64,000 nucleotides of DNA from Morchella semilibera (Eukaryota; Ascomycota; Pezizomycetes; Pezizales; Morchellaceae), in assembly GCA_009192285.1 (NCBI GenBank), contig WBVU01000004.1, positions 2,316,001 to 2,380,000 of the forward strand, given 5' to 3'. The notes below the pieces were generated by a model. It saw only the letters and a program-made list of their open reading frames with translations. It was not told the DNA's origin and did no database searches. The position numbers were made by a program, and so were the translations under genes. Shown piece by piece: positions 39,701 to 51,322 of this stretch (positions are counted from its first letter, which is position 1; every line of letters begins with the position of its first letter).

Positions 39701-41169
39701 TGGAAAGCTGGCAATTGACAATGGTCGGTTTATCCATCGCCCCAGTCATGTATGGCTTGACAAGAACCTTCACATGGGTGTCAGACAAGTGGGAGAAAAA
39801 TAGTAATGAAGCAGCCGAAATTGTCGGCGGCGTGTTTGATGAAACGATCACGAATATCAAGACGGTAAGGGGGCTTGCTCTCGAAAGATACTTTAAGAAA
39901 AAGTATGCAAAGGCCACTCGTGCTGCATTAAGGATAGGCGTGAAGAGGTCCATCTATACAGGTGCTGGCTACGGGTTATCAGACTCTGCGGTATCATTTG
40001 CAACAGGTGCGCCACTGAAGTTCCTCCCCCTTTAAGGATACTAATTTTCGTTAGCTCTAATCTTTTGGTATGGTGCGGTATTAATCGAGAAGGATTTATA
40101 CGACATCCAACACATCCTTACAGTATTTAGTCTTCTGCTATTCTCTTTAGCAGGAGCAAACACCATCGTTGGTTTTGGTAATGCCCCCCACTCCAGCGTA
40201 ACTTCCATAGGATCTAATTCTCTCCAAAGTCCCCCAGATAAGTAATAGCAAAGACACTGCACGGCGTGTGCTGAGACTCTACACCCTGCCTCGTAATTCC
40301 CATGAAATGAATGGTTCGAGGACATTGAATTTCAGAGGAGCCATCTCGTTCTCCAACGTTACTTTTGCATACCCCACCCGCCCAGACACGATTGTGCTCC
40401 GAAATTTTAACCTCAAAATCGCACCCGGGGAATGTATTGCAATTGTAGGGTAAGAGAAGAAACTGTGCATGGTTCAGAAATCCAACGTTAACAAGGTGTT
40501 TATAGTCTCTCCGGCTCGGGAAAGTCAACCGTCGCGGCACTTCTTCAACGTCTTTACTCATATTCGACAGGCAGCATCACAATCGATACATTCCCCATAG
40601 AGGGCCTCAATATCCGGTCTCTTCGCTCACAGATGGCTATTGTCTCGCAGTCAGCAACATTATTTGATAACAGCATCCATGAAAATATTTCCTACGGGAG
40701 TAACTATACTCGCTGGGAGGTAGAGAGGGCGGCCAAGGCAGCAGGAATTCACGAATTTATCATGAGCCTTCAAGACGGCTATGACACATACCTAGGAGAT
40801 AAGGGAGGACATATATCAGGGGGTCAGGCCCAGATGATTGCAATTGCAAGGGCTCTTATCAGGAGGCCAACCGTGTTGGTCCTGGATGAATGCACCAGCA
40901 ATTTGGACCCTGAGAGTGCGAGTGTTATACATAAGACCATCGACCATCTTATCAATGAAGGCGGTGCTTATGGGGAAAATATGACGGTTATCATCATTAC
41001 CCACAGTCAAGAGATGATGCGGTGCGCCGAGAAGATTGTGGTTATGAGTTATGGGGAGGTTGTAGAAAGCGGGAAATATGCGGAGCTTTTAGAGCGACGT
41101 GGTGAGCTCCATAGACTTCTCAACAAGGGAGAATGGGTAAAAAGCGGTGGAAATGAGGAAGGTGCTTAG
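36722..41169 (+). CDS. STE6: ABC transporter, STE6-type a-pheromone exporter (ABCB)
   Basis: Full-length ABCB exporter; the family secretes farnesylated mating peptides in yeast, and many fungal members also act in drug efflux. Exons 36722-37221, 37304-37967, 38028-38462, 38542-40006, 40055-40177, 40230-40449 and 40506-41169 give 1356 residues, with phases consistent throughout. Order: TM domain 1, NBD1 with Walker [10 protein letters not shown] (about 419), LSGGQ, Walker [13 protein letters not shown] and H-loop THD; long linker; TM domain 2; NBD2 with [26 protein letters not shown] and THS. Both NBDs retain the catalytic Glu and a Q-loop Gln, so both sites look active. The segment [19 protein letters not shown] after NBD1 is typical of the STE6 subgroup. 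GC-rich first exons differ from the AT-rich remainder. Convergent with the downstream PPTase (168 bp apart). Confidence 0.9.
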
Positions 41170-41337
41170 ATTTCCATGCCATTTATCATTATCATCATTC
41201 GGATAGTTCTGTCAATAACTTATTTAGAATTCCGTTTCACTTTTGTCTTTATATGTAATTAGCCAGCTATATTTTGATCGTGCACTTCTAAGAATCAGAA
41301 TGCACACCTATAAACCTGTTCAGATTGAAAAGAACGT

Positions 41338-42301
41338 CTACTTTTGTTTGCTCCAGACTTCCAAGATATCTTTCCCGAAATCTACCCATGACCACTTTCC
41401 TGCTTCCTCACCCTCCTCTTCGTTGCTCCAAGAGTCTGTCGCAATTGCAACATAGTAATCTTCCGATAATTTCCCAATCTCCAGCATCCATTCATTTCTC
41501 TGGACCCCGTCCACAAAAACCTTCACTTGGGTATCTCGCTCACCCTGCTCAACCTTATCAAGCTCAACCTGTCTAAACTCTATAGCTAAAAGGTTTGTTA
41601 CCAACCCTGTACCTACAGCTTTACAGTATGCCTCCTTGAGTGCCCAATGTAGATACATCTTCTTGACCCGATCCCCCTCAAGTGGTAGTGAATATATAGC
41701 CCGTATCTCGCTCTTAGTAAAGACATCTGAATCCCTAAAGGTCTCCAGGAAGTCTGCGGCAGAGGTGTTGCCTCGGTTATGGACCGTAGGTACCAAATCA
41801 ACTCCAACCCTAAGAGGATGAGAAGATGAAGCAGCGGTAACTCGTGCTACCAAGATGACAAGGCACGGTACCGAATCAGACTTTGACTTTGGGTTGTGAT
41901 GTGAAACATTGTAGTCCCTCAGTACCAACCCATGACCCTTCTCTAAGAACTCGGCGGGAGTGTGATAAGAAGGACGTCCACTCTCAGAATCCCGAGTTAT
42001 CGAAACCGAGGCCAGGGTTGGTATATGGGCACTGGGACTCCCATTGCTATAAACTTTTGAAACAACGAAGCGCTGGAGAAGCTGTGAGCCTAGTGCGAGC
42101 TTGCGGTCGGCGAGGAAGTAGAACTTTGTCACCGATGGTCTTATTGGGTCTGGCAGAAGATTAAGAGCCTCGGTAAACTAACAAAGTTATGCATACAAGG
42201 GTTAGTTAAATATATATATATACAATGATCAAAACGGGTTCTTGAACCTCTTCCGAGGAGTTCCAAAGTGGAGCAACGTCCAGCGCGTAACGAAGCAGCA
42301 T
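41338..42301 (-). CDS. 4'-phosphopantetheinyl transferase (Sfp/NpgA type)
   Basis: Transfers phosphopantetheine from CoA to a serine of carrier proteins in polyketide synthases, nonribosomal peptide synthetases and alpha-aminoadipate reductase. Exons 42301-42224 and 42177-41338 give 305 residues (an acceptor nine bases later is also in phase). The N-terminus MLLRYALDVAPLWNSSEE is followed by SVTKFYFLADRKLALGSQLL. Signature motifs: VGVDLV with the metal-binding Asp, FTKSEIRAIYSLP, and HWALKEAYCKAVGTGL (the W..KEA..K motif). The C-terminus extends about 90 residues past it. Filamentous ascomycetes usually need this enzyme for secondary metabolism and lysine synthesis. No PKS or NRPS gene is visible nearby. 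Confidence 0.93.
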
Positions 42302-43163
42302 CGAATCTGGTGATTGAGCCTTGGGTGAGACCAGGGTAAATGAACGCTTCAAGCAATCCCGTCAACCGGGTAACCCGTCAGCAATTTTTGATTTGGTAAG
42401 CGAGTGACAGCTGGTGCATGGACATAATACATGTATGCGCGCCCTGACTGAGTGAAGTCCTCTATATAGATCTAATGATCCGAATACGGCCGCTATTGAG
42501 TACTATAACAAAGGGTTGACTTAGCACCTTTTTACATGGCACGCCAGAGTACGTATAGCATATATTGATATATCATATAAACTACATGTATACTACATGT
42601 ATTTCGAATTGAGGTCACTTTAAGGCCCAATGCACGTTTTATATAATTATACATCCTTACGTGTACGCACAAAAAGTGTTCTCTATCCCACAGGGCTCTA
42701 TATACTGATATGCTAATTCTTTTTCTAACCCAATTATGAGTCCCAAGATACGAAGAGTTCACTTATCTTGATTCTCTACATTTGCCAACCAGTCTATGAT
42801 GTGAGCGGTACAGAAATGAAATTGGAGCTTAACGTGTTTCACGGGAAAGCAATCATCACCGGGTAAGCAATCAACCATGACAACAGGGCTTTAAAAATTT
42901 CAGATTTCGGGGCTGGAGCGAATCAGGTATCCAGAAACACCCTTTAGATTTCTTTTGACTATTTTAGATGATATCTGCTAAGGAGGATGGCTGTCATAAT
43001 ACATAATTTCTTCTCCTTGAAAGTACCCCCACCACACTACCCTAGGTAAATATCACAAAAGGCTTCATCAACGGGACCCGGTGGCAACCGCCCCCCCGGC
43101 GAAACACGCCATCTACCGGACCCAGCCCGCCGCTGCTGGAAGTGACCATTACATACATGTATA
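42302..43163. other. Intergenic stretch
   Basis: PPTase promoter side, then AT-rich DNA with TACATGTA at 42428, 42583, 42594 and 43154. No gene seen. Confidence 0.5.
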
Positions 43164-43339
43164 TAGTCGCAACTCGATATGCCGGATTGCTAAGATTCTA
43201 AGGATTTCGTACGGGATAGTAGAACTGGGATAGCAAATTGATTTTAATTTTGCAGTAAAAAAATAAAAATCCCAGAGGATTTCGTACGGGACAGCAAGAG
43301 GTCCGTAGTATTGAGATCCGGCATATCGAGTTGCGACTG
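43164..43339. mobile_element. Pogo/Fot1-like MITE (176 bp)
   Basis: Terminal inverted repeats of about 24 bp: TAGTCGCAACTCGATATGCC at the left and GGCATATCGAGTTGCGACTG at the right. Flanked by TA on both sides (43162-43163 and 43340-43341), the duplication made by Tc1/mariner-pogo transposases. The internal phrase GGATTTCGTACGGGA occurs twice. No coding capacity. Confidence 0.85.
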
Positions 43340-44307
43340 TACTACTATAGCCTACGAGGGATGAAGTTGGAACGGCCAGGGTATCATAACTGCTGTAGCT
43401 AATTCGACACGGTTTCGCGGAAGAACAGACCTCCTCAGGCTCGTGAGATGCAAAGTCTCTTGTTATTCGTCAGCGCAGCTGCAAATCTAAGACACCTCAG
43501 GCAACCAGGCCCAGGCTCGTCACTGCCGCCAGCAACCAGGCTCGTCGCCTCAGGCTCGACGTCACTGTCGCCAGCAGCCAGGCTCGTCGGCTACATTTCC
43601 CAACCTGATAAGTACGTGGTAATATTAAGCGGCGCCTCAACTAGTTTTTTAGGCAGCAGTTTGACTTCAATCCCCCGCCGAGCGCAACACCCAATTCCAG
43701 GCAAGTATCTCTTGGCTGCCATTTTTCTCACACTCAGTAGGTGGTGGTGGGGAATGAGGGTATATACATGTACATATATATACTTACTGAAAATTCCGGT
43801 GCTAGTTTCCTGCGTGGTTCGGGGCCCAGTGGATGTAATATTTATTTACATTGGTACATGTACTTTACATATATGTGATTCCGAATTAAAGGTACTGGGC
43901 AGGGAGTTACATGTAGTTCGCCCGAAATCCAGAAAACAGAGTAATAGATTAAAACAACTTGAACTTCCGAAGGGGGTGATATGTACATAATTTAAAGCGA
44001 AACCTAATAGTGAAAATAGGTACGTTACAGAGTAAAGTACAAGTGAAGCACATATGTAGTAGAAGCGCCTAATGTCGTCGGTGACTTGATGGTTTGAATG
44101 TGCTGTGCTTAAGTGCGGCGGCCAGGGGAGAAAATAAAATATATAACCTAGAGCTCCCCCCCGCTGCCTTTCAATCTCTTTTGCGCCTTACTTCCAACCT
44201 ACACACTTACCAGCTGACTGCCAAGCTCACCCTGCTTTCTTTTTTGAGACATTGCAGCACTGCAAGACGCCTATCACATTTTAGATAACCCAGCATAACC
44301 AATCAAC
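43340..44307. other. Intergenic stretch with CAGGCTCGTC repeats
   Basis: Between 43436 and 43600 the phrase CAGGCTCG recurs about five times at irregular spacing. An open frame across it is probably not a gene. TACATGTA at 43765, 43855 and 43908. Confidence 0.45.
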
Positions 44308-45357
44308 ATGGATTTTCGGTAGTTTTTTTTTTAACCCAAGCTGACGAGCCTGAACTGTGGGTGCAAGATGGACTCTTGAGAGCTATATTTGGGACAAATC
44401 GCAGCTTCAGCTTTCTGGAAGGCCCGGTAACGCGGAACAAACCTATTGGGCACAATCCACCTCCGCCCCCACGGTCACAAGCCTACTGGACCATGTTGCG
44501 GACCACCCTCGGCCTGAAGAACCCTTGTCTGAATCTGAATATACTATGAACCACAAAGGTTCTGCGGAGAGATATGACGATCTTCCAGCACAGACTCTAT
44601 CACTTCCTGTAGGTCTAGAGCCCGCCTATGATGGCTTCAATGCACAGCAAAACCGCCAGACCCAGTTCAGCCCAATGGCCATGAACCCACTAGGCTATGC
44701 TGAAAACCATTCTGCGCCGAACGAAACTCCCGGTGAACAGCCCTCTGGAGTTATTATGGACTACGAGGGTTCCGTGGGACAAGACGATAGTTCCCCAGTA
44801 CAGGCTCTGCCACCACCCCCGACTCTTACACTGAGGCCCGGCGCGAAGGTTAAGGCAGTCAAGGCTTCCCCACTTGATGAATATAGTTGCGGTATCAACT
44901 GCGGTGGTGGGTTTTTGTATGTATCCTGCAATATTGTTCATATCTTTTTATTTATACCCTAAACTTGCTGTCAGAACATATGCTAACATGTAATTTCATA
45001 GGGGCAAACACCAATGTAGTAGGACTGATAAAAAAGTTTACCATAAAATGCCCGGAACCCTGGTGGTATTGTCGCAATAGTATATTCGGAACCAAGAATG
45101 GCTTCAACCGCCATTTTAGAAGCTGGCACCTTGACTACGAAACCAGGGTTGCGAACGCTTTCTTCTGTCCGGTCAAAGGATGTAAGAAGGCAGGAGGGAT
45201 GGGGTTCACTCGTTACGATAACCTACTCCAACACCGAAGGAATAAACACAAACATGACATCCCAAAGACCCACGTTACGCCCAGGACGAAGGCACCCAAG
45301 CCTTACACACGCAAGACTGCCGATCCCAACCGCGCAGGGCCCTCGAACGAAAAGTAA
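44308..45357 (+). CDS. C2H2 zinc-finger protein
   Basis: Proposed exons 44308-44318, 44368-44906 and 45002-45357, about 301 residues. The tiny first exon (ATG plus 8 bases) joins in phase to a Pro/Gln/Ser-rich acidic region with an internal similarity (MNHKGSAERYDD and MDYEGSVGQDD). The third exon carries two C2H2-like fingers: CPEPWWYC..RHFRSWH, with unusual six-residue Cys spacing, and CPVKGC..LQHRRNKH. The basic tail suggests DNA binding in the nucleus. The second donor is uncertain: GTGGGT at 44907 keeps the frame, while the better-looking GTATGT at 44917 does not. Branch TGCTAAC lies just before the acceptor at 45001. Role unknown; probably a transcription factor. Confidence 0.68.
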
Positions 45358-46016
45358 ACACACCCAGATTGCTTGGTTCTACCGGCGGCGAGCATTCTTG
45401 CTAGGAACTCGGTTTCCCTGCAGACCTTGGTTGGTATTCGGTGGCATGGTTTATGATCTACGATTTTAGGTTTTGTTTATCTATCCTTCTCTCTCTCTCT
45501 CTCTCTTTTGTGTGTGTGTGTGTTTCTGTTTTATAAGTTAAAAAGGAAAAAGAAAAAAAAATGGAAAAAGGGAAAACCAAAACCAAAAAAAAAGAGGAGG
45601 GGACATGATTTCGATTCTTTTTTACTTTCTTTTTTTAAATGGCCTACCGCTCGTTAATCTTGTTCCTTTTTTTATATTTCCTTTCCTTTTATTTCCTATT
45701 TTCCTTACTCTACATAAACCCAAAAAAATAAGAAAAGGAGAGGAGAAAAGTGAACGGAAAAAAAAATTACTATTTCTTTATTTTATTTAGTCTATTTTCT
45801 TTAGCCCAAAAAAGAATATACAGGCCATTTCTTTATATAAAAAAAAACCGATCACCAAGTACTGTAGTCCAGGAAGCCAAACAAGATAGTAAAGACTCAT
45901 TTAACCACTGCATCACAGAACATCACTCGACCACAGGCCAGTCCAGTCCAGCACCAACCCGCAAAGAAACAAAAACAATAAAAAAAAAAAGAGAGAGAGA
46001 GAACCCCATACCCCCC
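45358..46016. other. Spacer between convergent genes
   Basis: Begins with 3' flank, then a (TC)n(TG)n microsatellite at 45488-45525 and A- or T-rich simple sequence up to the IRC3 stop codon. No gene. Confidence 0.55.
45488..45525. repeat. (TC)n(TG)n microsatellite
   Basis: About nine TC units followed by about seven TG units. Confidence 0.9.
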
Positions 46017-49000
46017 CTACCACAGTCTCCCCACCTTCACCTCCTCCATCTTCCTCCGCTTCTCATACTTCTCCAGCAACTTCATCTCCTTCGCCTCCTC
46101 CCTCATCCTGGCCTTCTCGCGCTCCTTCTCGCCCTTGACGCGCTCCCTCATGTCCTTGATCTTCTCGCGCTCCTCGCGCCTCTTGCGCCGCTCGAGCTCG
46201 CCGAGGCCCCCGTGCCGCAGCTTGGTGATGAGGTCGCCGGCCTGCCCGACTGTCAGCCCCTCCGGGACGTCGTACTTGCCGCGGAAGTTCTCGAGGAAAT
46301 TTAGCTGCGAGTCGGAGGCGGGGCGCTTGCGCCAGGGGGCGCTGTGGAGGAGCAGGTTGCGCGCTTGGCGCTGCGTGGCGAGGGTGTCTGGTGTGGCACG
46401 CATGTATATTAGTGGGGGAAAAAAAAAATACAGTACAATCTTGTTATAAGGGATATTGTTTATAGCGATATTCGGCCTCTAAGGATATGTAATTTGGGTC
46501 CCCACAGGGATTGTTTTGGGTGAGCTGGGCACTTAGAAGGGGTAAATGGCCTATAAGGATATTTTTGGATGCGGAATTGTCACATAGCAAGATTGTACTA
46601 TAATTGTTTAAGGGGGAGGGGAGCAAACCGGCGCCTAGTATGATGTCTGCGAGTGATTGGGCACCCTCCATGACTGTCCGCTTGTTGGAGAGGAAGGACT
46701 TTGCCTTTGTGATCTCAGGCGGGATCTTTGAGAACTCAATCAACGAGAACGTGCCTAGTATACGACACCATTGTCAGACCCGATGGGAACTCACAGAAAC
46801 CAGGGGGGGGGGGGGCACAAACCATCCTTCTCCCTCTGGATCTTCAGGTACTTCCCCGCTTGTAGCGACAGCACATGCTTTCCGTCCGATATTGTTACCC
46901 ACGAGTACTGGCTCAACCTCCTGATATGGCTTGACTCCTTTGTGTCCTTTAAGAGGTCAAATATGCTCTCATAGTCCGTGAACTCGACATTCAGCCTTGG
47001 CCCCTCTCCCTCCTCTTCTGCCCCCGCCTCCGCCTCGTCCTCGGCCTCCTGTTGCTGTTGCTGCTCCTCGCGCTCGAGCCGCCGCCTCTCAAGCTCGCGC
47101 TCGTGCTTCTCCTTCAGCTTCTGCAGCTCCTCCACGGACAGCTCCTCGATCAGCTCATCGGGGTCGAGCCCAAAGAGCGTGGGCACCGTGGCGATCCCGC
47201 GCTTGAGGACGCCCACCATGTCGATCACGTGGCAGTCGGTTTTGCCGGGGAAGAGGCGCATGCCGCGCCCAATCATCTGGACGAGGAGGTTGCGCGACTT
47301 TGTGGGGCGGGCGAGGAGGACGCAGTCAATGTTTGGGATGTCGGTGCCCTGTGTATATCAGCACACACATACATACAAAAAGGTCTTTTGAGTAGATATT
47401 GTGATGGGGAAGAAACAAACCTCGGTGAAGACACCGCAGTTGACCAGCACGGGGAACTTCCCGCCCCGGAAGTCTTCAAGCCTCTCGCGGCGTACTTGGA
47501 GTAGTGTGTTGCTGGTGATGGGCCGTGCGTCGACGCCGTATTCGCGGAACTTGTCGACGATATCATTGACATGCTGGATGTTTACACAGAACACAATTGT
47601 GGATTTGCGGTCGTCTGCACTGCGCTGTCAGCACTCGATTTGGCTACAAGTTATATAATATATATATATATAAAACGAGGAAACTATCTGTGCAGGAAGG
47701 AAAAAAACCCTACCCGCTTTCCCTAGCCATGACCGTACGGTGACGTTGTTTATCTCTGGTGTGTTGACGGCACGCTCGAGATCGGAAATGTTGAAGTCTC
47801 CCGTCGAGGAGTCGCCGACATTGCTCAAGTCGACTGAGGTCTGGACGGTTGTGAATTTACAGGGCGAGAGCCTTCATGAGCTTGATTTTTAGCACGATGG
47901 GTAGGTATATACGGTGGGGGCTAAGGGGGGGGGGGGGCCAATGAGCGACAAACCAGTTATCTGCAATCATATCCATATAATCCCTACGCAACTCACCCCA
48001 CGCCCAACAATCAGTCTCTACAACTCCCAAATAACAGAACAGAACAGAAGGAAAAGAAGAAAAGAAGCAAAATCATGGGTATAATTGAATGCTAACTTGT
48101 GATAGACAATCCTATCTAACACCTTCCCTAACTTTAGCCCATCAAACCTCGACATCGTCGCACTGACGCCCACCAGGATCGGCACCTCCTCGCGAAAGGT
48201 TCCCAGCTCCGCCTCGCCCCTCACGAGCCCAAAGTGCTCGAGACACCTCAAATACCCCTTACTGACGGCATGGTGGCACTCGTCAATGAGCACCAGCTTG
48301 AAGCGCGCGGGCTCAAACTTCTCCAGCCGCTCGCCGCTGACGATGCTCATGATACTGGCGACGGTGATGTCGGCGTCCCCGCTCGCGTGGGCCGCCGCCA
48401 TCTCGATCTCGACGCTCGCGTCCGGGTACTGCCGCCGACAGTGGCTCGCGGCCTGCTCCACGAGCTCCTTGCGGTGCACTAGGATCAGTGTCTGGGTGGC
48501 CTCGGGGCGGCGCGATGGGTGTGACAGCCGTGAGATCAGTTGGGTGAAGATTACGGTTTTGCCGGAGCCGGTGGCGAGGGAGACGCCGAGACGGCGTTCG
48601 CCGAGGGAGACGTGGTCGAGGACGGCGCGGATGCATTCTTCTTGGTAGGAGCGGAGTTGGAGGGGTGGAGGATTGGAGGTGTTGACTGCGGGGGGTTGTG
48701 GGGTCAGTTTGTATATTGATTCTCGGGGGAGGAGGGGAGGGGGAGGGGTTTCAGTATTTATATTATTATTATATAGAGATATAGAGCTTTTCTGTTTGAG
48801 GGCGGAGGACTTACTGTCTTTACCAATTGATGCTGTAGCTTTTACTGACGGCGTAGTAGCTATTCCCCTACTACTACTACTTATACTTATATTCACAGCT
48901 TGCATAGACCTCAGAGGCTGCCTTAATATTCCTCCTCCCCCCGCCGTGTGCAGACATAGTATCTGATTGTAGCTGTAGGTGTAGTTTTGTCTCTGTTGTA

Positions 49001-49037
49001 ATATCAGCGTCCCTATATTCCTGGATACCGTACGCAT
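46017..49037 (-). CDS. IRC3: Mitochondrial DEAD/DEAH-box helicase IRC3
   Basis: Superfamily 2 helicase that maintains mitochondrial DNA in yeast. Exons 49037-48097, 47983-47954 (30 bp), 47871-47714, 47614-47421, 47348-46823, 46754-46629 and 46387-46017 give 781 residues; all phases agree. The N-terminus [19 protein letters not shown] is basic and acid-free, as in a mitochondrial presequence, followed by a Ser/Pro-rich stretch. Motifs: LRSYQEECI (Q-like), Walker A ATGSGKT (about 155), [11 protein letters not shown], and [13 protein letters not shown] (motif VI). A charged coiled-coil ([20 protein letters not shown]) follows, and the C-terminus is Lys/Glu-rich. The intron 46388-46628 contains a pogo-like MITE. 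Divergent from RPB6 with a 335-bp shared spacer. Confidence 0.93.
46431..46600. mobile_element. Pogo/Fot1-like MITE in an IRC3 intron (170 bp)
   Basis: Ends CAGTACAATCTTG at the left and CAAGATTGTACTA at the right, flanked by TA at 46429-46430 and 46601-46602. Inside are TATAAGGGATATTG and CCTATAAGGATATTT, further imperfect inverted copies. It lies wholly within the intron between exons 6 and 7. Confidence 0.85.
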
Positions 49038-49372
49038 TGTGGGGGGTTGCGGGAATTGTGAGGGGGATTGCGGGGAAGTATTTTGGTGTTTTGGAGGGCC
49101 GATGCCTGAGGGTTTGATTAACTGGCGATCACGTGATCCGGAGATCTTTAAAACCAAATTCTTACTAAGAAAGAAAGAGGAAAAGTAGGCAGAAAGCTTG
49201 GCGTTCGAGAAGCGCGTTGAGAATTTTTGAAAGATCGCCCCCCAAAACACCAAAACACCAAGAAACTCCGTTTTCAGTCTCCATCAACATCACGTCTACT
49301 CTACACAAGCCTCAAGCTCTCCCCCCACTCTAAGTTTAAACTCTACCAACACCCACCCACACACATACAATC
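49038..49372. promoter_or_regulatory. Shared divergent promoter, IRC3 / RPB6
   Basis: The 335 bp between two divergent start codons must hold both core promoters unless leader introns exist. The RPB6 side is C/A-rich just before the ATG; no TATA box is evident. Confidence 0.6.
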
Positions 49373-49974
49373 ATGTCCGACTACGGTGGTGATGATGGCG
49401 AGAACGAGTAAGCAGCAGTCTCTCCCCTTGCTATTATACTCACCTCACCCCCGAACTAACACACACACAGCTACGCCCAAGACGCCTACGAGGAAGACTA
49501 CGAAGGCGACAACTTTGACGCCGACCCCCAGGACCTCCTCTCCGGCGACGAGGGTGATAACAACAACCATAGCAGCGCCGGCCTCAACGGACAAGACTAC
49601 ATAGTCGCCGGTGACCCAGCTGCAGCAGCGGCCGCAGCGGCCGGCGGCACCCGCGGGAAAGACCCAAAGAAGATACCCGACGACAAGCGCACCACCACGC
49701 CCTACATGACAAAGTACGAGCGCGCGAGGCTGTTGGGCACCAGGGCGCTGCAAATCAGCATGAATGCGCCTGTGTTGGTGGATACGGGCGGTGAGACGGA
49801 CCCGTTACAGATTGCGCTGAAGGAGCTGCAGGAGAAGAAGATCCCGTTGGTGGTGAGGAGGTATCTTCCGGATGGATTGTAGGTTATCTTCTTCTTCCCC
49901 TTCCCTGTCGGGTGTGTGAGGGCTTACAGCTGGGTGATAGCTATGAGGATTGGACCTGCGATGAGCTTATCTAA
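49373..49974 (+). CDS. RPB6: RNA polymerases I, II and III shared subunit RPABC2
   Basis: Small subunit common to all three nuclear RNA polymerases (yeast Rpo26). Exons 49373-49407, 49471-49878 and 49941-49974 give 158 residues (yeast 155). The N-terminus is acidic ([20 protein letters not shown]) and the middle has an eight-Ala run. The conserved C-terminal core contains [47 protein letters not shown] and RYLPDGFYEDW. The terminal exon is 34 bp. Likely constitutive. Confidence 0.97.
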
Positions 49975-51322
49975 GCTCCACATTCCACTGTATCTACATT
50001 CCTCGATACAGAAAAGAGTATCTTTAAACGCAGCCTTATTTCTAAAAAAATAAAAATAAAAAAGAGTCCGGAGTTTTTTGTTTTTATTGTTTTATTTTTT
50101 TTCTTTCTATTTTTACTCTCCTAGCTACATGTATCTGTACTTTTTCTCCCTTTCATCAAAGAATAATTGCCTCGCGGCAGCAGACCTGTGTTTTTTTTTT
50201 ATTGTGAATGCTTGATTGAGGAGTCGGAGGGGGTGGGGTAGACTCTGTTTGATCAATTGAATGTTTGCCTGCTTTGTTCTCCACCCCCGGTAGATACATG
50301 TGTATGTACTTACGTATATGATGATGCCTCTTCACCGGCACTGCCAAATGCCTGAGCAAGAGTCCTTTTTAATCTCATTCCCTCTGCACGACGATTCCTG
50401 TTTATCAGAGTGGAGTGGTGGGTGGAATGGGTTGTTGTAGATTTCTGGATGGGTACCGCACCCCTTATCGGGATTCGTGCATCCACATCGCGGGTGACAT
50501 TATGTGATTCTCTTAATTCCCACCTCAACCGCCACTGCGCCACCCCGTCCATCCGTTTATCCACAGTCGGAGAGATAAGTAGAGGATGGTAAGGTTTCTT
50601 GTATGTATTGTAGACGTTAATACAGCACATGGGAGAAGATCTCCTCATCCTCGGGAGGTTTCTGGGGTGTAGCAAAGCAGGCATGCTAATTAGTAAATAC
50701 CTTCCTTAGACGCTGACCACATCCAACCAACCAGGCAAGAGAAAGGAAAGGGTTTGCTGGCATCCCACAGCCCTTCTTCTCTTCCTTCTCTCCATTTACA
50801 TCATGGTAAACCAATAGAAACGCTTCCGCCCCCGCGTGCCCAATTTCAGCTCGGCTGAACCCTGAGGGGGTTTGTGTGTTTTCCTCGGATCTGTGCTTGG
50901 TGTTGAGGATGCCATTCGATGTCTCTCATGTAGGGACAGCGGAGGTTTTCTTTCTTCCTCGATTCCAGATGCCAAACTCAGGCAACTGGGAAGATGGGGA
51001 GAGTGAATGTGGAAGGTGGAGAAGAGGAGAAGAGGAGAAGAGGAGGGTATGCTGTGCGCGTGTGTCTCTTCTCTCTGTTAGAATAAATAATTAATTGTGG
51101 GACATCGCCAGTTCGTTCTTTTCATTATTACCATACAAGACATTAAAACTCTTTCTCACCATCTATCTATCCCCCCCCCCCTTCTCTCTATCTCTCTCCA
51201 TCTCTCTCCATCTATCTTCCCCCCCCCCCCTCTCTCCATCAAGAATTCCACCAAGAATTCCATCTTCAAAACATCGAGAAAGAGATCGATTGATTCGATT
51301 CTACTCTATCCGATATCTCGCG
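49975..51322. other. Intergenic stretch
   Basis: RPB6 3' flank with A/T tracts, TACATGTA at 50126, then the pyrimidine-rich leader of the next gene (C tracts near 51171 and 51222). A 124-codon minus-strand frame at 50310-50684 has no recognisable domain. Confidence 0.5.

Noticed and set aside
43448-43990. 180-codon plus-strand open frame
   Set aside because: Built on CAGGCTCGTC repeats and TACATGTA-rich spacer; no domain.
50310-50684. 124-codon minus-strand open frame between RPB6 and the F-box gene
   Set aside because: No domain, no homologue known to me; could be chance.
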